This document shows, piece by piece, positions 15,996 through 25,352 of a stretch of 50,102 nt of DNA. Where the stretch lies: assembly GCA_035270785.1 (NCBI GenBank), contig DATESN010000114.1, positions 1-50,102 of the forward strand, in the 5' to 3' direction. The stretch's first letter is position 1. Each line of letters starts with the position of its first letter. The stretch comes from DATESN01 sp035270785. Its GTDB lineage: Bacteria; Bacillota; Clostridia; Lachnospirales; Lachnospiraceae. The position numbers and the translations under genes were made by a program. Below the pieces are notes generated by a model. It was not told where the DNA came from and did not search any database. It saw only the letters and a program-made list of their open reading frames with translations.

Positions 15996-17498
15996 TTAAA
16001 TAGTATCTGTGAAACGTTTGAAGGCTGCTTTTCCTTCTTCCGTACGTTTATAAACACCTGCATGTTCTAATACAGTGGCAAATACCAGACCTATTTCATC
16101 TTGAAGAATATCCACTATATTATCCTCTGTAATCTTTTCATATTTTGGAAGAAACTTCTCCACCCAATCCCCATGCTTTTCTAGTACTTCATCTTTTCTA
16201 AGATCCGAGTTATTGAGAATTGCTTTTGCAAGGTCTTCCATCTCTTCCTTTAATCTAGAAGGAAGTACTGCTAATCCCATTACTTCAATTAATCCAATAT
16301 TTTCTTTCTTAATATGATGAAGTTCACCATGGGGATGATATACACCAAGGGGATGCTCTTTCGTTGTAATGTTATTACGAAGAACCAAGTCCATTTCAAA
16401 TAAATCACCGCGTTTTCTTGCTATGGGTGTAATGGTATTATGTGGTTCCCCTTGTGTCATTGCAAAAATAAAATCTTCTTCGTTTGTATAAGATCTCCAT
16501 TTTGAAAGAATGATATCCGAAAGCTGAATAAGTCTATTTGTATCTTTTCCACTCATTCGAATCACGGACATTGGCCATTTTACAATACCCGCTATGATAT
16601 CTTCAAAACCCTTTACTATAAAGTTTCGTTCTACTGGCGCTTTTGCCATGGCAAATTCGAAATTACCACCTTGAAAATGGTCGTGGCTCAAAATAGACCC
16701 TCCAACAATTGGTAGATCTGCATTTGAACCCACAAAATAATGTGGAAACTGTTTTACAAAATCAAATAACTTACAAAAGGTATCATGTTCGATTTTCATT
16801 GGAATGTGGTGAGCATTAAAGACAATACAATGTTCATTATAATAAACATAAGGTGAATATTGAAATCCCCATTGGCTATGATTAATTTCCACTGGAATAA
16901 TCCTGTGATTTTGTCTGGCAGGATGATTTACTCGTCCTCTATATCCCTCATTTTCCTGACATAACAAGCATTTTGGATATCCACCTTGTTTTGCATTTTT
17001 AGCTGCTGCAATCGCTCTTGGATCTTTTTCTGGCTTCGATAAATTAATAGTAATATCTAACTCACCATAAGGAGTATGGGTGACCCATTTCTTATCCTTA
17101 CTAATTCGATATCTCCTGATATAATCTGTATCCTGGCTTAATTTGTAGAAATAATCGGTGGCTTCTTGTGGAGATTTCTCATATAAATCACGAAACTTTG
17201 CAATTACTTCAGAGGGTCTGGGAACGAGCATACTCATAATCTTTGTATCAAACAAATCACGGTATACTATGTTATCTTCCACTATGATCCCTTGGGAAAT
17301 GGCATACTCCATCATTTCACACAAAACCTGCTCTAACAAATCCACATCCATATTGATAATGCTGTCATCTTCTTCTAACTCATCTATTTGAAATAGTTCA
17401 AGCATTTTATTAATTGTGTAAACTTTATCAGACTTTTCGATTAATCCTGTTTGTAGTGCGTATTCTGCCAATCTTCTAATATTTTTCTGAATATTCAT
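15996..17498 (-). CDS. galT: UDP-glucose--hexose-1-phosphate uridylyltransferase, class II
   Basis: The 500-residue length and motifs are those of Firmicute class II GalT: the GGYPKCLLCQENEGYRGRVNHPARQNHR region, and the active-site GGSILSHDHFQGG with its His-x-His nucleophile region. It exchanges UDP-glucose and galactose-1-phosphate in the Leloir pathway. AGAGGTGATAG precedes the ATG and the gene begins 9 bases after the galK stop, so the two form an operon. No galE or galM is seen nearby. Confidence 0.95.
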   Translation of the reverse strand: MNIQKNIRRLAEYALQTGLIEKSDKVYTINKMLELFQIDELEEDDSIINMDVDLLEQVLCEMMEYAISQGIIVEDNIVYRDLFDTKIMSMLVPRPSEVIAKFRDLYEKSPQEATDYFYKLSQDTDYIRRYRISKDKKWVTHTPYGELDITINLSKPEKDPRAIAAAKNAKQGGYPKCLLCQENEGYRGRVNHPARQNHRIIPVEINHSQWGFQYSPYVYYNEHCIVFNAHHIPMKIEHDTFCKLFDFVKQFPHYFVGSNADLPIVGGSILSHDHFQGGNFEFAMAKAPVERNFIVKGFEDIIAGIVKWPMSVIRMSGKDTNRLIQLSDIILSKWRSYTNEEDFIFAMTQGEPHNTITPIARKRGDLFEMDLVLRNNITTKEHPLGVYHPHGELHHIKKENIGLIEVMGLAVLPSRLKEEMEDLAKAILNNSDLRKDEVLEKHGDWVEKFLPKYEKITEDNIVDILQDEIGLVFATVLEHAGVYKRTEEGKAAFKRFTDTI

Positions 17499-17507
17499 CT
17501 ATCACCT

Positions 17508-18671
17508 CTATAAGATTCTTGGTCCATCTCCAATGTTGACAATGTAGAAATCTGCACCGTAACCAATCTTATCTTTATATTCTTTACCCACTTGTTCTAT
17601 AAACAGATCGATGGACGATTCCTTTACAATACTTACGGTACATCCTCCAAAACCAGCACCTGTCATTCTAGATCCTATTACGCCATCTAATTTCCAGGCT
17701 TCTTCCACTAATGTATCTAATTCCACTCCTGTCACCTCATAATCATCACGAAGTGATCTATGGGATTCATTCATTAATTGTCCAAATAGTGTAATGTTTC
17801 CATTTTTAAGTGCTTCTACTGCTTCTATTGTTCTTTGATTTTCATATACTGCATGCTTTGCTCTTTTTACACGCGTTTCATCTTTGATTGCTGTTTTATA
17901 TTGTTCAAATTGTTCCTTGGTCAAATTACCAAGAGAATCAATTCCTATCACTTCCTGAATTTCAGCAAGAGCCGTTTCACATTCTTCTCTACGTTCATTA
18001 TATTTTGAATCGCCCAGGCCTCGCTTTTTATTACTGCAGGCAATTACAATTCTTGCGTCCTTTAGCTTTAATGGTGCGTATTCATAAGATAAATCTGCAG
18101 TATCTAAGAAAATAGCATGGTCTTTTTTACCCATGGCTATGGCAAATTGATCCATTATTCCACAATTTACACCATTAAACTTATTTTCTGAAAATTGTCC
18201 AATTAATGCTAGGTCTTGGTTTGTAACATCAAATCCAAACATATCTCTTAAAATAAACCCTGTTAACACTTCCACGGAAGCCGAGGAAGATAACCCTGAA
18301 CCATTTGGAATAGTTCCATTTAACAGAAGGTCCATTCCACATGGAATAGAAAATCCCTTCTTCTCAAATGCCCACATAACCCCTTTGGGATAATTGGTCC
18401 AATCCGCTTCTTTTTCAGGTTTTAATCCTACTATACTGGATTCTATTACCCCAAGCTCTTCAAAGTTCATAGAATAAAAACGCAATAAATGATCATCTCT
18501 TCTTCTTGCAACACCATATGTTCCAATGGTTAATGCAGATGGAAAAACATGTCCTCCGTTATAGTCAGTATGTTCTCCAATCATGTTAACACGACCTGGT
18601 GCAAAATAAACTTTTGTTCCTTCTCCGTTACCAAATATCTCATTAAATTTATCAAGTATGATTTGTTTCAT
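17508..18671 (-). CDS. galK: Galactokinase
   Basis: I place the start at the ATG at 18671, which has GGAGG 8 bases upstream. An in-frame ATG at 18686 lacks a ribosome binding site and overlaps the previous gene. The 387 residues carry the galactokinase signature (GRVNMIGEHTDYNGGHVFP), the GHMP ATP-binding loop (NGSGLSSSAS), catalytic Asp in NCGIMDQFAIAMG and the C-terminal GSRMTGAGFGGCTVS motif. It makes galactose-1-phosphate for the adjacent galT. It follows the aldo/keto reductase gene by 15 bases. Confidence 0.95.
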   Translation of the reverse strand: MKQIILDKFNEIFGNGEGTKVYFAPGRVNMIGEHTDYNGGHVFPSALTIGTYGVARRRDDHLLRFYSMNFEELGVIESSIVGLKPEKEADWTNYPKGVMWAFEKKGFSIPCGMDLLLNGTIPNGSGLSSSASVEVLTGFILRDMFGFDVTNQDLALIGQFSENKFNGVNCGIMDQFAIAMGKKDHAIFLDTADLSYEYAPLKLKDARIVIACSNKKRGLGDSKYNERREECETALAEIQEVIGIDSLGNLTKEQFEQYKTAIKDETRVKRAKHAVYENQRTIEAVEALKNGNITLFGQLMNESHRSLRDDYEVTGVELDTLVEEAWKLDGVIGSRMTGAGFGGCTVSIVKESSIDLFIEQVGKEYKDKIGYGADFYIVNIGDGPRIL

Positions 18672-18685
18672 AATCCCATCCTCCA

Positions 18686-19831
18686 TTAAAATAGTTTACT
18701 TTTCCACTTTGGATGATCCATATCTAGTTGCACTTTTTCTAAATCATCACGGATACTTATTTTTTGTGGGCATAGCTTTTCACATTTACCACATTTAGTA
18801 CAATTTTTAGCCTTTTCTTCTTCTTTTAAATTATTTTCCCATTCCCAATTAACTGTCCAATAGTTACGGTATACGTGATATGTATTCCAAACAGAAAAAT
18901 TACCTGGTATATTTACACCAAAGGGACATGGCATGCAATAACGGCATCCAGTACACCCATTTTGTATCCGTTGTTTCAGAGTTTTAACGATGGTATCTAT
19001 GGTACTCTTTTCCATTTGGGAAAGTGGTTTAAAATCTTCAAAAGTTTTAAGATTATCATCCACTTGTTCTTGGGTTGACATTCCGCTTAAGATTACCTTT
19101 ACATTTGGATGGGTTCCAACCCATCGTAGTGCATAAGAAGCAATACTACTAAGAGGATCCATAGAATGAAATAGATCACTGATGTCTTCCCCAAAATTAG
19201 CTAAACTTCCACCTTTTATAGGTTCCATAATAACAAGTGGAATTCCTAATCTTTCTGCGAGTTTATATCCTTTTTCACCAGCTTGTTCTTCCGTATCCAT
19301 ATAATTAAATTGAATCTGACAAAAATCCCACTTACGGTAAGTTATCATTTCTTCAAAAACTTCGTAATCATCATGAAATGAAAAACCAAAATACTTGATT
19401 TTACCTTGTTGTTGAAGTTCTTCGCAAAATTCTAGAATACCTAATTTACACATAGCATCCCAACGTTCTTTTCCCATTGCATGAAGAAGATAGAAATCTA
19501 TATAATCGGTTTGTAATCGTTCTAATTGTTTCTCGAAATACTTTTTAGCATCTTCCCGAGAATTCACAAGCCATACTGGCATCTTTGTTGCTAAAAATAG
19601 TGATTTTCTATCATATTTCTTTAACGCTTTTCCCACAAATGGTTCACTATCTCCATCATGGTAGGGGTAAGCTGTATCAATATAATTTACTCCTGCTTTA
19701 ATTGCAATATCTAACATCTCTTCTGCCTTTGGTTCATCAATCTTACCATTTTTTAGCGTTGGAAATCGCATACATCCAAATCCTAATAAGGAAGTTTCAA
19801 TTCCTAGGTTTAAAAATTTTCTCTTTTCCAT
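18686..19831 (-). CDS. Aldo/keto reductase with C-terminal 4Fe-4S domain
   Basis: The start at 19831 follows AAGGAG; an upstream in-frame ATG at 19915 overlaps the preceding gene and has no ribosome binding site. The 381 residues combine an aldo/keto reductase barrel (LGFGCMRFP, NYIDTAYPYHDGDSE with the catalytic Tyr, LLHAMGKE) with a C-terminal ferredoxin-like region of two cysteine clusters (CTGCRYCMPCPFGV and CTKCGKCEKLCP). The clusters suggest that electrons come from or go to ferredoxin. The substrate is unknown. It sits directly upstream of galK, so a carbohydrate-related role is a fair guess. Confidence 0.9.
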   Translation of the reverse strand: MEKRKFLNLGIETSLLGFGCMRFPTLKNGKIDEPKAEEMLDIAIKAGVNYIDTAYPYHDGDSEPFVGKALKKYDRKSLFLATKMPVWLVNSREDAKKYFEKQLERLQTDYIDFYLLHAMGKERWDAMCKLGILEFCEELQQQGKIKYFGFSFHDDYEVFEEMITYRKWDFCQIQFNYMDTEEQAGEKGYKLAERLGIPLVIMEPIKGGSLANFGEDISDLFHSMDPLSSIASYALRWVGTHPNVKVILSGMSTQEQVDDNLKTFEDFKPLSQMEKSTIDTIVKTLKQRIQNGCTGCRYCMPCPFGVNIPGNFSVWNTYHVYRNYWTVNWEWENNLKEEEKAKNCTKCGKCEKLCPQKISIRDDLEKVQLDMDHPKWKSKLF

Positions 19832-19859
19832 AATTACTCCTTTTTCTTTATGTTTAGTT

Positions 19860-21692
19860 TTATTCAACGTTGTTTTCAGATACTGATATAACTTCTGATT
19901 CTTCCAAAAGCTCAATTACAGTTTTTGGTGCATATTGAGACAGTAATAATTCTTTTGCCTCCAAAGGATAATCCGTAATGATACTATCTACACCCATATC
20001 AATCATCTTCTTCAACCCCTTTTCATTGTTAACGGTCCACACATAAATATCTTTCCCCGCATTTTTTATGTTATGAACCATCGTTTTAGTAACAAAAGAA
20101 TATTCAATGCTAAATGCATCCGCAGCGGAAGCATTCCAGAAATCACTGTATACTACAATCAAGACATAAGCCGTTCGTATTTCTGGATCTATCTTTTTTA
20201 CCTTTGCAATGGCGTCGTATTTTAACGAACAAACAATACAGTCCCCTTGAAAATCATTTTCTCTTATAATATCAATCACCTTTTTTTCAAAATTAACTTC
20301 ATGACCTGTTGGTTTTAATTCTATATTTAGTTTTATTTTTCCTTTTGTTAGTTTTAATACCTCATCCAATGTAGGAATTCTCACATCACAAAAACGTTCA
20401 TCAAACCAACTGCCTGCATCTAGGTTCTTTATTTCATCATACGTTGTGTTCCATATATTTTTGTTTACTCCTGTTGTTCGTTTCAGATTTGAATCATGCA
20501 TCACTACGATGACGCCATCTTTTGTTTGTTGAACATCAAGTTCAATCCAATCCGCCATATTTTCTATGGCATTTTCAAAAGCAGGAATTGTATTTTCAGG
20601 TGCAGTCCCTGAATCACCTCGATGAGCCATAATGGTGACTTGGTGAAACAATTCGGCCCGTAACAGTAATTCGTCCTTTGCAAAAAAGTATAGCCTTATA
20701 TTGTTTCCTAATAAAATGGTGGTAGATATGATTAGGATATATTTTAATAATTTAGATCTTTCCAAAAGGGGTTTTGGTTTGATAAACTCTGTTATTTTTT
20801 CCCCTTTTTCTTCTAACTTTTTATAATACGAATTGCTTATAAAGGCTGTGGTAATTGGTATAAAGAAAAATGTGTAACTTAAAATTAAAAAATTAATAAA
20901 TGTAGACGTTGTCCTTATTGTAATAATATGTAATGTCTTATCAACGCCCATTCCTTTTGTAACTTCATAAACAATCCATATTCCCACAACAAATGTAATA
21001 ACAAATAATACAATAGCAATTAAATTCCATAATATTAGTTTTACTACTGTCTTCTTATAACTCTTGTAAATTAAATGTTTACTTTTTTTCTTTGCCTGTT
21101 TGAAATCACTGTCTTCTAGCAAAAACCATGGAACACAATATATAAATAGGACTGATATGAGTGACATTGCTATCATTACAACTAAAATTATTTGTAACAT
21201 AAGAGAGTTTGCTTGTAAATATTTTTTTACAAAGTTGGGAATTGAAATGATATTCAAATACACCGTTATTGGAATTATGTTAACTAGTGGAAGGAAGAAA
21301 GTCATCCATATAATAACCCCAAAGTTTTTTCTATGCAATGCCTTTGATGCACCTGAAATTCCTATTTGAAACATATCTGATGCCGATATCCTTTTTTTAT
21401 GATAGGAAGCATGAAAACATCCTACCATGGCCATCATTTCAATTAAAATGTAAACAGCGCCTATAAAAATAACAAGTAAAATAAGCACAATAGAAGTTGG
21501 TTTTACCATAAATGTAAACAAATTATCATTGGAGAGATATTGGACCCCCACTAATTTTAAGGAGATATTAAAAAGAAATACAAGAATTGGAATAAAAAGA
21601 ACGGCTGCCACAAATTTGTACATCACTTCAAACAGCAAAATCGATTTCCAATTATATTGTAATAATTTAATCCCCATCCTTTTTTTCTTCAT
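19860..21692 (-). CDS. Membrane glycerophosphodiester phosphodiesterase
   Basis: The 610 residues have two parts. The first ~340 residues hold about seven to eight transmembrane helices, the glycerophosphoryl diester phosphodiesterase membrane domain. The last ~250 form a GDPD barrel with IMAHRGDSGTAPENTIPAF, ELDVQQTKDGVIVVMHD (metal and catalytic His) and KLNIELKP. It hydrolyses glycerophosphodiesters from lipids or teichoic acids, with the catalytic domain probably outside the membrane. GGGAGTC precedes the ATG. It is the first gene of the gal-linked run. A separate promoter was not identified. Confidence 0.92.
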   Translation of the reverse strand: MKKKRMGIKLLQYNWKSILLFEVMYKFVAAVLFIPILVFLFNISLKLVGVQYLSNDNLFTFMVKPTSIVLILLVIFIGAVYILIEMMAMVGCFHASYHKKRISASDMFQIGISGASKALHRKNFGVIIWMTFFLPLVNIIPITVYLNIISIPNFVKKYLQANSLMLQIILVVMIAMSLISVLFIYCVPWFLLEDSDFKQAKKKSKHLIYKSYKKTVVKLILWNLIAIVLFVITFVVGIWIVYEVTKGMGVDKTLHIITIRTTSTFINFLILSYTFFFIPITTAFISNSYYKKLEEKGEKITEFIKPKPLLERSKLLKYILIISTTILLGNNIRLYFFAKDELLLRAELFHQVTIMAHRGDSGTAPENTIPAFENAIENMADWIELDVQQTKDGVIVVMHDSNLKRTTGVNKNIWNTTYDEIKNLDAGSWFDERFCDVRIPTLDEVLKLTKGKIKLNIELKPTGHEVNFEKKVIDIIRENDFQGDCIVCSLKYDAIAKVKKIDPEIRTAYVLIVVYSDFWNASAADAFSIEYSFVTKTMVHNIKNAGKDIYVWTVNNEKGLKKMIDMGVDSIITDYPLEAKELLLSQYAPKTVIELLEESEVISVSENNVE

Positions 21693-21831
21693 ACTTTGTG
21701 ACTCCCTTTATAATGAACTGAATACTACCATCGTGACATTTTATTCTACCCCATTTTTATATGATTTAGGCGCCACCATGCTTTTAATTATACTCATATA
21801 GTGGTTGTATGTCCATGTACACTTTACTGAT

Positions 21832-21868
21832 AAAAAATACTCTCCTTTTTAAATCCTAAGGAGAGTAT
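21832..21868 (-). terminator. Intrinsic terminator after the FakA-C-like gene
   Basis: ATACTCTCCTT pairs with AAGGAGAGTAT (11 bp, 10-base loop), followed on the minus strand by a run of six T residues. It closes the transcript of the small gene and perhaps of the upstream tRNAs. Confidence 0.85.
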
Positions 21869-21897
21869 GTGTCGTTTTTTTAAAGTAGTATCTTGAA

Positions 21898-22149
21898 TTA
21901 ACCTAAAAGTCCATTTGTCTGTCGTTCCATGTTTTCAACAACAATATCGTAAATATCACCTAGCGACGAACAGTATTCCAATAACTTCCATGGTGCATTC
22001 GTATGATAATGGATTTTAATCATTTCATCATCACCAACAGCCAGTAAACAATCCCCCTCCAAATTATTTGTTATATATTCGTTTACTTCATCCTCCGAAA
22101 GATTTGTTCCTTCAATTAGTAATTGTGTGTCAAATTTGTATTCCAGCAT
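21898..22149 (-). CDS. Small stand-alone protein resembling the FakA/YloV C-terminal (Dak1_2) domain
   Basis: The 83 residues match the last part of FakA/YloV (fatty-acid kinase): FDTQLLIEG, GDCLLAVGDDEMIKIHYHTNAPWKLLEY, GDIYDIVVENMERQ. In FakA this domain follows the ATP-binding DhaL-like and middle domains; here it stands alone with AAGGAGAG before the ATG and a terminator after it. It lacks any kinase domain, so it could bind a ligand or partner such as a FakB/DegV protein. It lies 119 bases downstream of tRNA-Gly and could share their transcript. Family call by eye. Confidence 0.75.
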   Translation of the reverse strand: MLEYKFDTQLLIEGTNLSEDEVNEYITNNLEGDCLLAVGDDEMIKIHYHTNAPWKLLEYCSSLGDIYDIVVENMERQTNGLLG

Positions 22150-22267
22150 AATCTTCTCTCCTTAAACCTTTATTTTATGATTAGAAACTTTTTCCTAAAT
22201 CTTCAATTAAAACCAAAGAAATCTCATAACTCATTGAATGGAAGAGTTACAAGACTTTAAATTCATA

Positions 22268-22339
22268 AGCGCGAGACGGGGTTCGAACCCGCGACCCCGT
22301 CCTTGGCAAGGACGTGCTCTACCACTGAGCCACTCGCGC
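22268..22339 (-). tRNA. tRNA-Gly (GCC)
   Basis: A full cloverleaf is visible: 7-bp acceptor GCGCGAG/CTCGCGC, D-arm GCTCAGTGGTAGAGC, anticodon loop CTTGCCAAG with GCC, and T-arm GGGTTCGAACCC. CCA is not encoded. It is third in a minus-strand Phe-Gly-Gly cluster. Confidence 0.96.
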
Positions 22340-22377
22340 GAAAAATAATATTTACTTATCAGAACTTCGTTTTGCTA

Positions 22378-22448
22378 AGCGGGTGATGGGAATCGAACCC
22401 ACGCGTCTAGCTTGGAAGGCTAGCGTTCTACCATTGAACCACACCCGC
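22378..22448 (-). tRNA. tRNA-Gly (TCC)
   Basis: Acceptor GCGGGTG/CACCCGC, D-arm GTTCAATGGTAGAAC, anticodon loop CTTCCAA with TCC, and T-arm TGGGTTCGATTCCCA. It is the middle tRNA of the cluster. CCA is not encoded. Confidence 0.96.
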
Positions 22449-22493
22449 ATATTATATATAAAGCACTCGGTGATAAAATCACCTCATGCAGAG

Positions 22494-22566
<73 letters not shown>

Positions 22567-22613
22567 TTACAAATTCAGAACAAATTCTTGGAGCAAAACT
22601 TACGACATTGGTT

Positions 22614-22642
22614 ATTTTACAAAACTATGTAACGGTTGTCAA
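22614..22642 (-). promoter_or_regulatory. Promoter of the tRNA-Phe/Gly/Gly cluster
   Basis: On the minus strand a perfect TTGACA (22642-22637), a 17-base spacer and TAAAAT (22619-22614) lie about 48 bases upstream of tRNA-Phe. Confidence 0.8.
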
Positions 22643-22715
22643 GTATGTTTTTGTAAATAAAAGAGCCTTCTGAATACTCTTTCAAAATACACTAAGAATG
22701 TATAACATGGAATCC

Positions 22716-22744
22716 TAGACATTCTCTAAAAAAAAAGATATAAT
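22716..22744 (+). promoter_or_regulatory. Candidate promoter of the YdjI-like gene cluster
   Basis: TAGACA (22716-22721), a 17-base spacer and a perfect TATAAT (22739-22744) precede the first gene by 77 bases. It looks like a housekeeping sigma promoter rather than the SigW type used by B. subtilis ydj genes. Confidence 0.5.
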
Positions 22745-22821
22745 TCTACCTATGAGGATTATTTTTTCTGTCAGGAAAAATAAACTACTACTAATAATCC
22801 GTTTTACGAAAGGAGATTTTT

Positions 22822-24183
22822 ATGGGTTTAATTAAAGCATTAACAGGAGCAATTGGAGGCGTTGTAGCTGACCAATGGCGCGAGTATTTTTACTGTGATT
22901 CCTTGGCTAATGATGTTTTAGTAGCAAAGGGCAAAAAACGTACCAGTGACAAGAGAAGTAGTAATTCAAAAGCTGAGGACAATATTATCAGTAATGGTTC
23001 TACCATAGCTGTTAATGAAGGTCAATGTATGATTATTGTTGATCAGGGAAAAGTTGTTGAATTGTGTGCTGAAGCCGGTGAATTTGTATACGACACTTCT
23101 TCTGAACCAAGTTTATTTTATGGCAACTTAGGTGAAAATATTAAAAATACATTCGGTACCATTGGCAAACGTATTTCATATGGTGGAGATACCGCGAAAG
23201 ATCAAAGAATCTATTTCTTTAACACAAAGGAAATCCTTGGAAATAAATATGGTACTGCTAACCCCGTTCCGTTCCGTGTTGTAGATACAAATATAGGACT
23301 CGATGTTGATATATCAGTTCGCTGTAACGGAGAATATTCTTATAAGATTATTGATCCTTTATTATTTTATACAAATGTCTGTGGCAATGTAACAGAAGAA
23401 TATACGAAAGACGCTATTGATAGCCAATTAAAAACAGAACTTATGACTGCTCTTCAACCTGCTTTTGCCAAAATATCTGATTTAGGAATTAGATATAGCT
23501 CCGTTCCTGCCCATACTATGGAACTTTCCGATGCATTGAATGAAATTTTATCAACAAAATGGACTTTGCTACGTGGTATTCAAATTGTTTCTTTTGGAGT
23601 TAACACAATAAAAGCCTCCGAAGAAGATGAAAATATGATTAAGGACCTACAAAGAACTGCTGTCTTCCGCAATTCAAATATGGCTGCTGCTACTTTAGTG
23701 GGCGCTCAAGCAGAAGCAATGAAAGCTGCTGCTTCCAATACATCAACTGGACCAATGATGGCCTTTGCTGGTATGAATATGGCTAATATGGCTGGCGGAA
23801 TGGATGCTACCAGTTTATTTGCAATGGGTCAAAATCAACCTGGACCTACTGGCGGTCCTGCACCAACCCCTCCTTCTCCTGTAAATGCCCCTGTTTCCAC
23901 ACCTACCTCCGACTCATGGACTTGTAAATGTGGTCACGCTGGGAATACAGGTAAATTCTGCATGGAATGCGGGGATGTAAAACCACTTGATGCATCTGGC
24001 TGGGCCTGTGCTTGTGGAGCCATTAATAAAGGAAAGTTTTGTATGGAATGTGGAGCTAAAAAGCCTGTAGAAGCTCCTTTATACAAATGTGATAAATGTG
24101 GTTTTGAACCAGTGGATCCTAAAAACCCTCCAAAGTTTTGTCCTGAGTGTGGGGATATTTTTGATGAAAGTGACACTAAATAA
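22822..24183 (+). CDS. YdjI-like SPFH-domain protein with C-terminal zinc ribbons
   Basis: The 453 residues start with a hydrophobic, Gly-rich segment, then an SPFH-like region also annotated as 'virion core protein' in databases (SNGSTIAVNEGQCMIIVDQGKVVELCAEAGEF; DVDISVRCNGEYSYKI). A Gly/Met/Ala/Pro-rich linker (about 290-360) follows, then three zinc ribbons (CKCGHAGNTGKFCMECG, CACGAINKGKFCMECG, CDKCGFEP...CPECG). This matches B. subtilis YdjI, which with YdjG/YdjH recruits PspA to the membrane. It is followed by YdjG- and YdjH-like genes, but no pspA homologue is in the window. AAAGGAG precedes the ATG. Confidence 0.85.
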   Translation: MGLIKALTGAIGGVVADQWREYFYCDSLANDVLVAKGKKRTSDKRSSNSKAEDNIISNGSTIAVNEGQCMIIVDQGKVVELCAEAGEFVYDTSSEPSLFYGNLGENIKNTFGTIGKRISYGGDTAKDQRIYFFNTKEILGNKYGTANPVPFRVVDTNIGLDVDISVRCNGEYSYKIIDPLLFYTNVCGNVTEEYTKDAIDSQLKTELMTALQPAFAKISDLGIRYSSVPAHTMELSDALNEILSTKWTLLRGIQIVSFGVNTIKASEEDENMIKDLQRTAVFRNSNMAAATLVGAQAEAMKAAASNTSTGPMMAFAGMNMANMAGGMDATSLFAMGQNQPGPTGGPAPTPPSPVNAPVSTPTSDSWTCKCGHAGNTGKFCMECGDVKPLDASGWACACGAINKGKFCMECGAKKPVEAPLYKCDKCGFEPVDPKNPPKFCPECGDIFDESDTK

Positions 24184-24207
24184 TTCTTGAATAATGAGGG
24201 GAAAATT

Positions 24208-25311
24208 ATGAGTGATCTTGATGAACTAAATATCGTATCTACAAAAAAAGAAACAGATAGAAAATGCCCTAGTTGTGGAGGTGTAATGGATTTTAGCCCA
24301 TCCACTGGGGGGCTTAGTTGTCCTTACTGTGACCATACTGAAACGATCCCAGTTGAGGAAGAAGCACCTACAGAGGCTGAAGAATTAGATTTTAATACCG
24401 CAGAGTTAACAGCGAATTGTAACTGGGGTGTCGAGACTAAAACTGTACTCTGCAACGCATGTAGCGCAGAATCTATTTATGACTCTTTGCAAACCTCTGC
24501 AGTATGTCCATTTTGTGGTTCTAATCAAGTCATGGAGGCTAGATCCGAACAATCCATCGCTCCAGGTGGCGTTGTTCCCTTTCAAATCTCTGATAAGGAT
24601 GCTGCTTCTCGATTCCATAAATGGATTAATAAAAAATGGTTTTGCCCTAAGTTAGCAAAAGAAAGTGCAAAGCCAAAATCTTTTAATGGTATTTATTTAC
24701 CATACTGGACTTTTGATACCAATGCATTTACGGAATATCGTGCTCAGTTTGGAATTGATCATACAACGCATGATAAAGATGGTAAGTCCCATACTACCAC
24801 TAATTGGTATCATACTTCTGGTGAGTATCGTGAATTTATTGATGATCAATTAGTTCTTGCTTCTAAAAATCATAATGAGTCTATTCTTTATGGATTAGAG
24901 CCTTACACTACAAAAGATAACAAATCTTATAAACCAGAATACGTTGCCGGCTTTGTCGCAGAACGTTATTCTATTGGATTAAAAGAAGCATGGGAAATTG
25001 CCAAAAAATCAATTTATAATAAATTAACGAATCATATTACCGATCAGGTTCAACAGAAAAAACATGCTGACCACGTAAAAGACTTACATATTAATCCCAT
25101 TTACAGTGACATTACGTACAAGTACTTATTATTGCCCGTATGGATATCAAATTTTAAATATAAGGATAAGATATATCAATTTATGGTAAATGGTCAAACT
25201 GGTAAAGTATCTGGTAAAACTCCAGTTTCTGCTCTTCGTGTTGCACTTGCAATATTTATAGGTATTGTCATTGTCAGTGGCCTATATTATCTGAAGCAAA
25301 ATGTTTTTTAA
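24208..25311 (+). CDS. YdjG-like zinc-ribbon membrane protein
   Basis: Start at ATG 24208 with GAGGGG upstream; an upstream in-frame TTG at 24187 was rejected. The 367 residues have two N-terminal zinc ribbons (CPSCGGVMDF...CPYCDH at about 20-45; CNACSAESIY...CPFCGSNQV at about 85-110), a central region with YLPYWTFDTNAFTEY and LLPVWISNFKYKDKIYQFMVNGQTG, and a C-terminal transmembrane helix (about 343-362). This is the YdjG/TFIIB-zinc-finger-type protein found with YdjI and YdjH. It begins 24 bases after the ydjI-like stop. A role in membrane-stress response is inferred from B. subtilis. Confidence 0.83.
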   Translation: MSDLDELNIVSTKKETDRKCPSCGGVMDFSPSTGGLSCPYCDHTETIPVEEEAPTEAEELDFNTAELTANCNWGVETKTVLCNACSAESIYDSLQTSAVCPFCGSNQVMEARSEQSIAPGGVVPFQISDKDAASRFHKWINKKWFCPKLAKESAKPKSFNGIYLPYWTFDTNAFTEYRAQFGIDHTTHDKDGKSHTTTNWYHTSGEYREFIDDQLVLASKNHNESILYGLEPYTTKDNKSYKPEYVAGFVAERYSIGLKEAWEIAKKSIYNKLTNHITDQVQQKKHADHVKDLHINPIYSDITYKYLLLPVWISNFKYKDKIYQFMVNGQTGKVSGKTPVSALRVALAIFIGIVIVSGLYYLKQNVF

Positions 25312-25352
25312 CTTTTATTCCTACAATTAACACGATAGGGGATTAAATTCTT

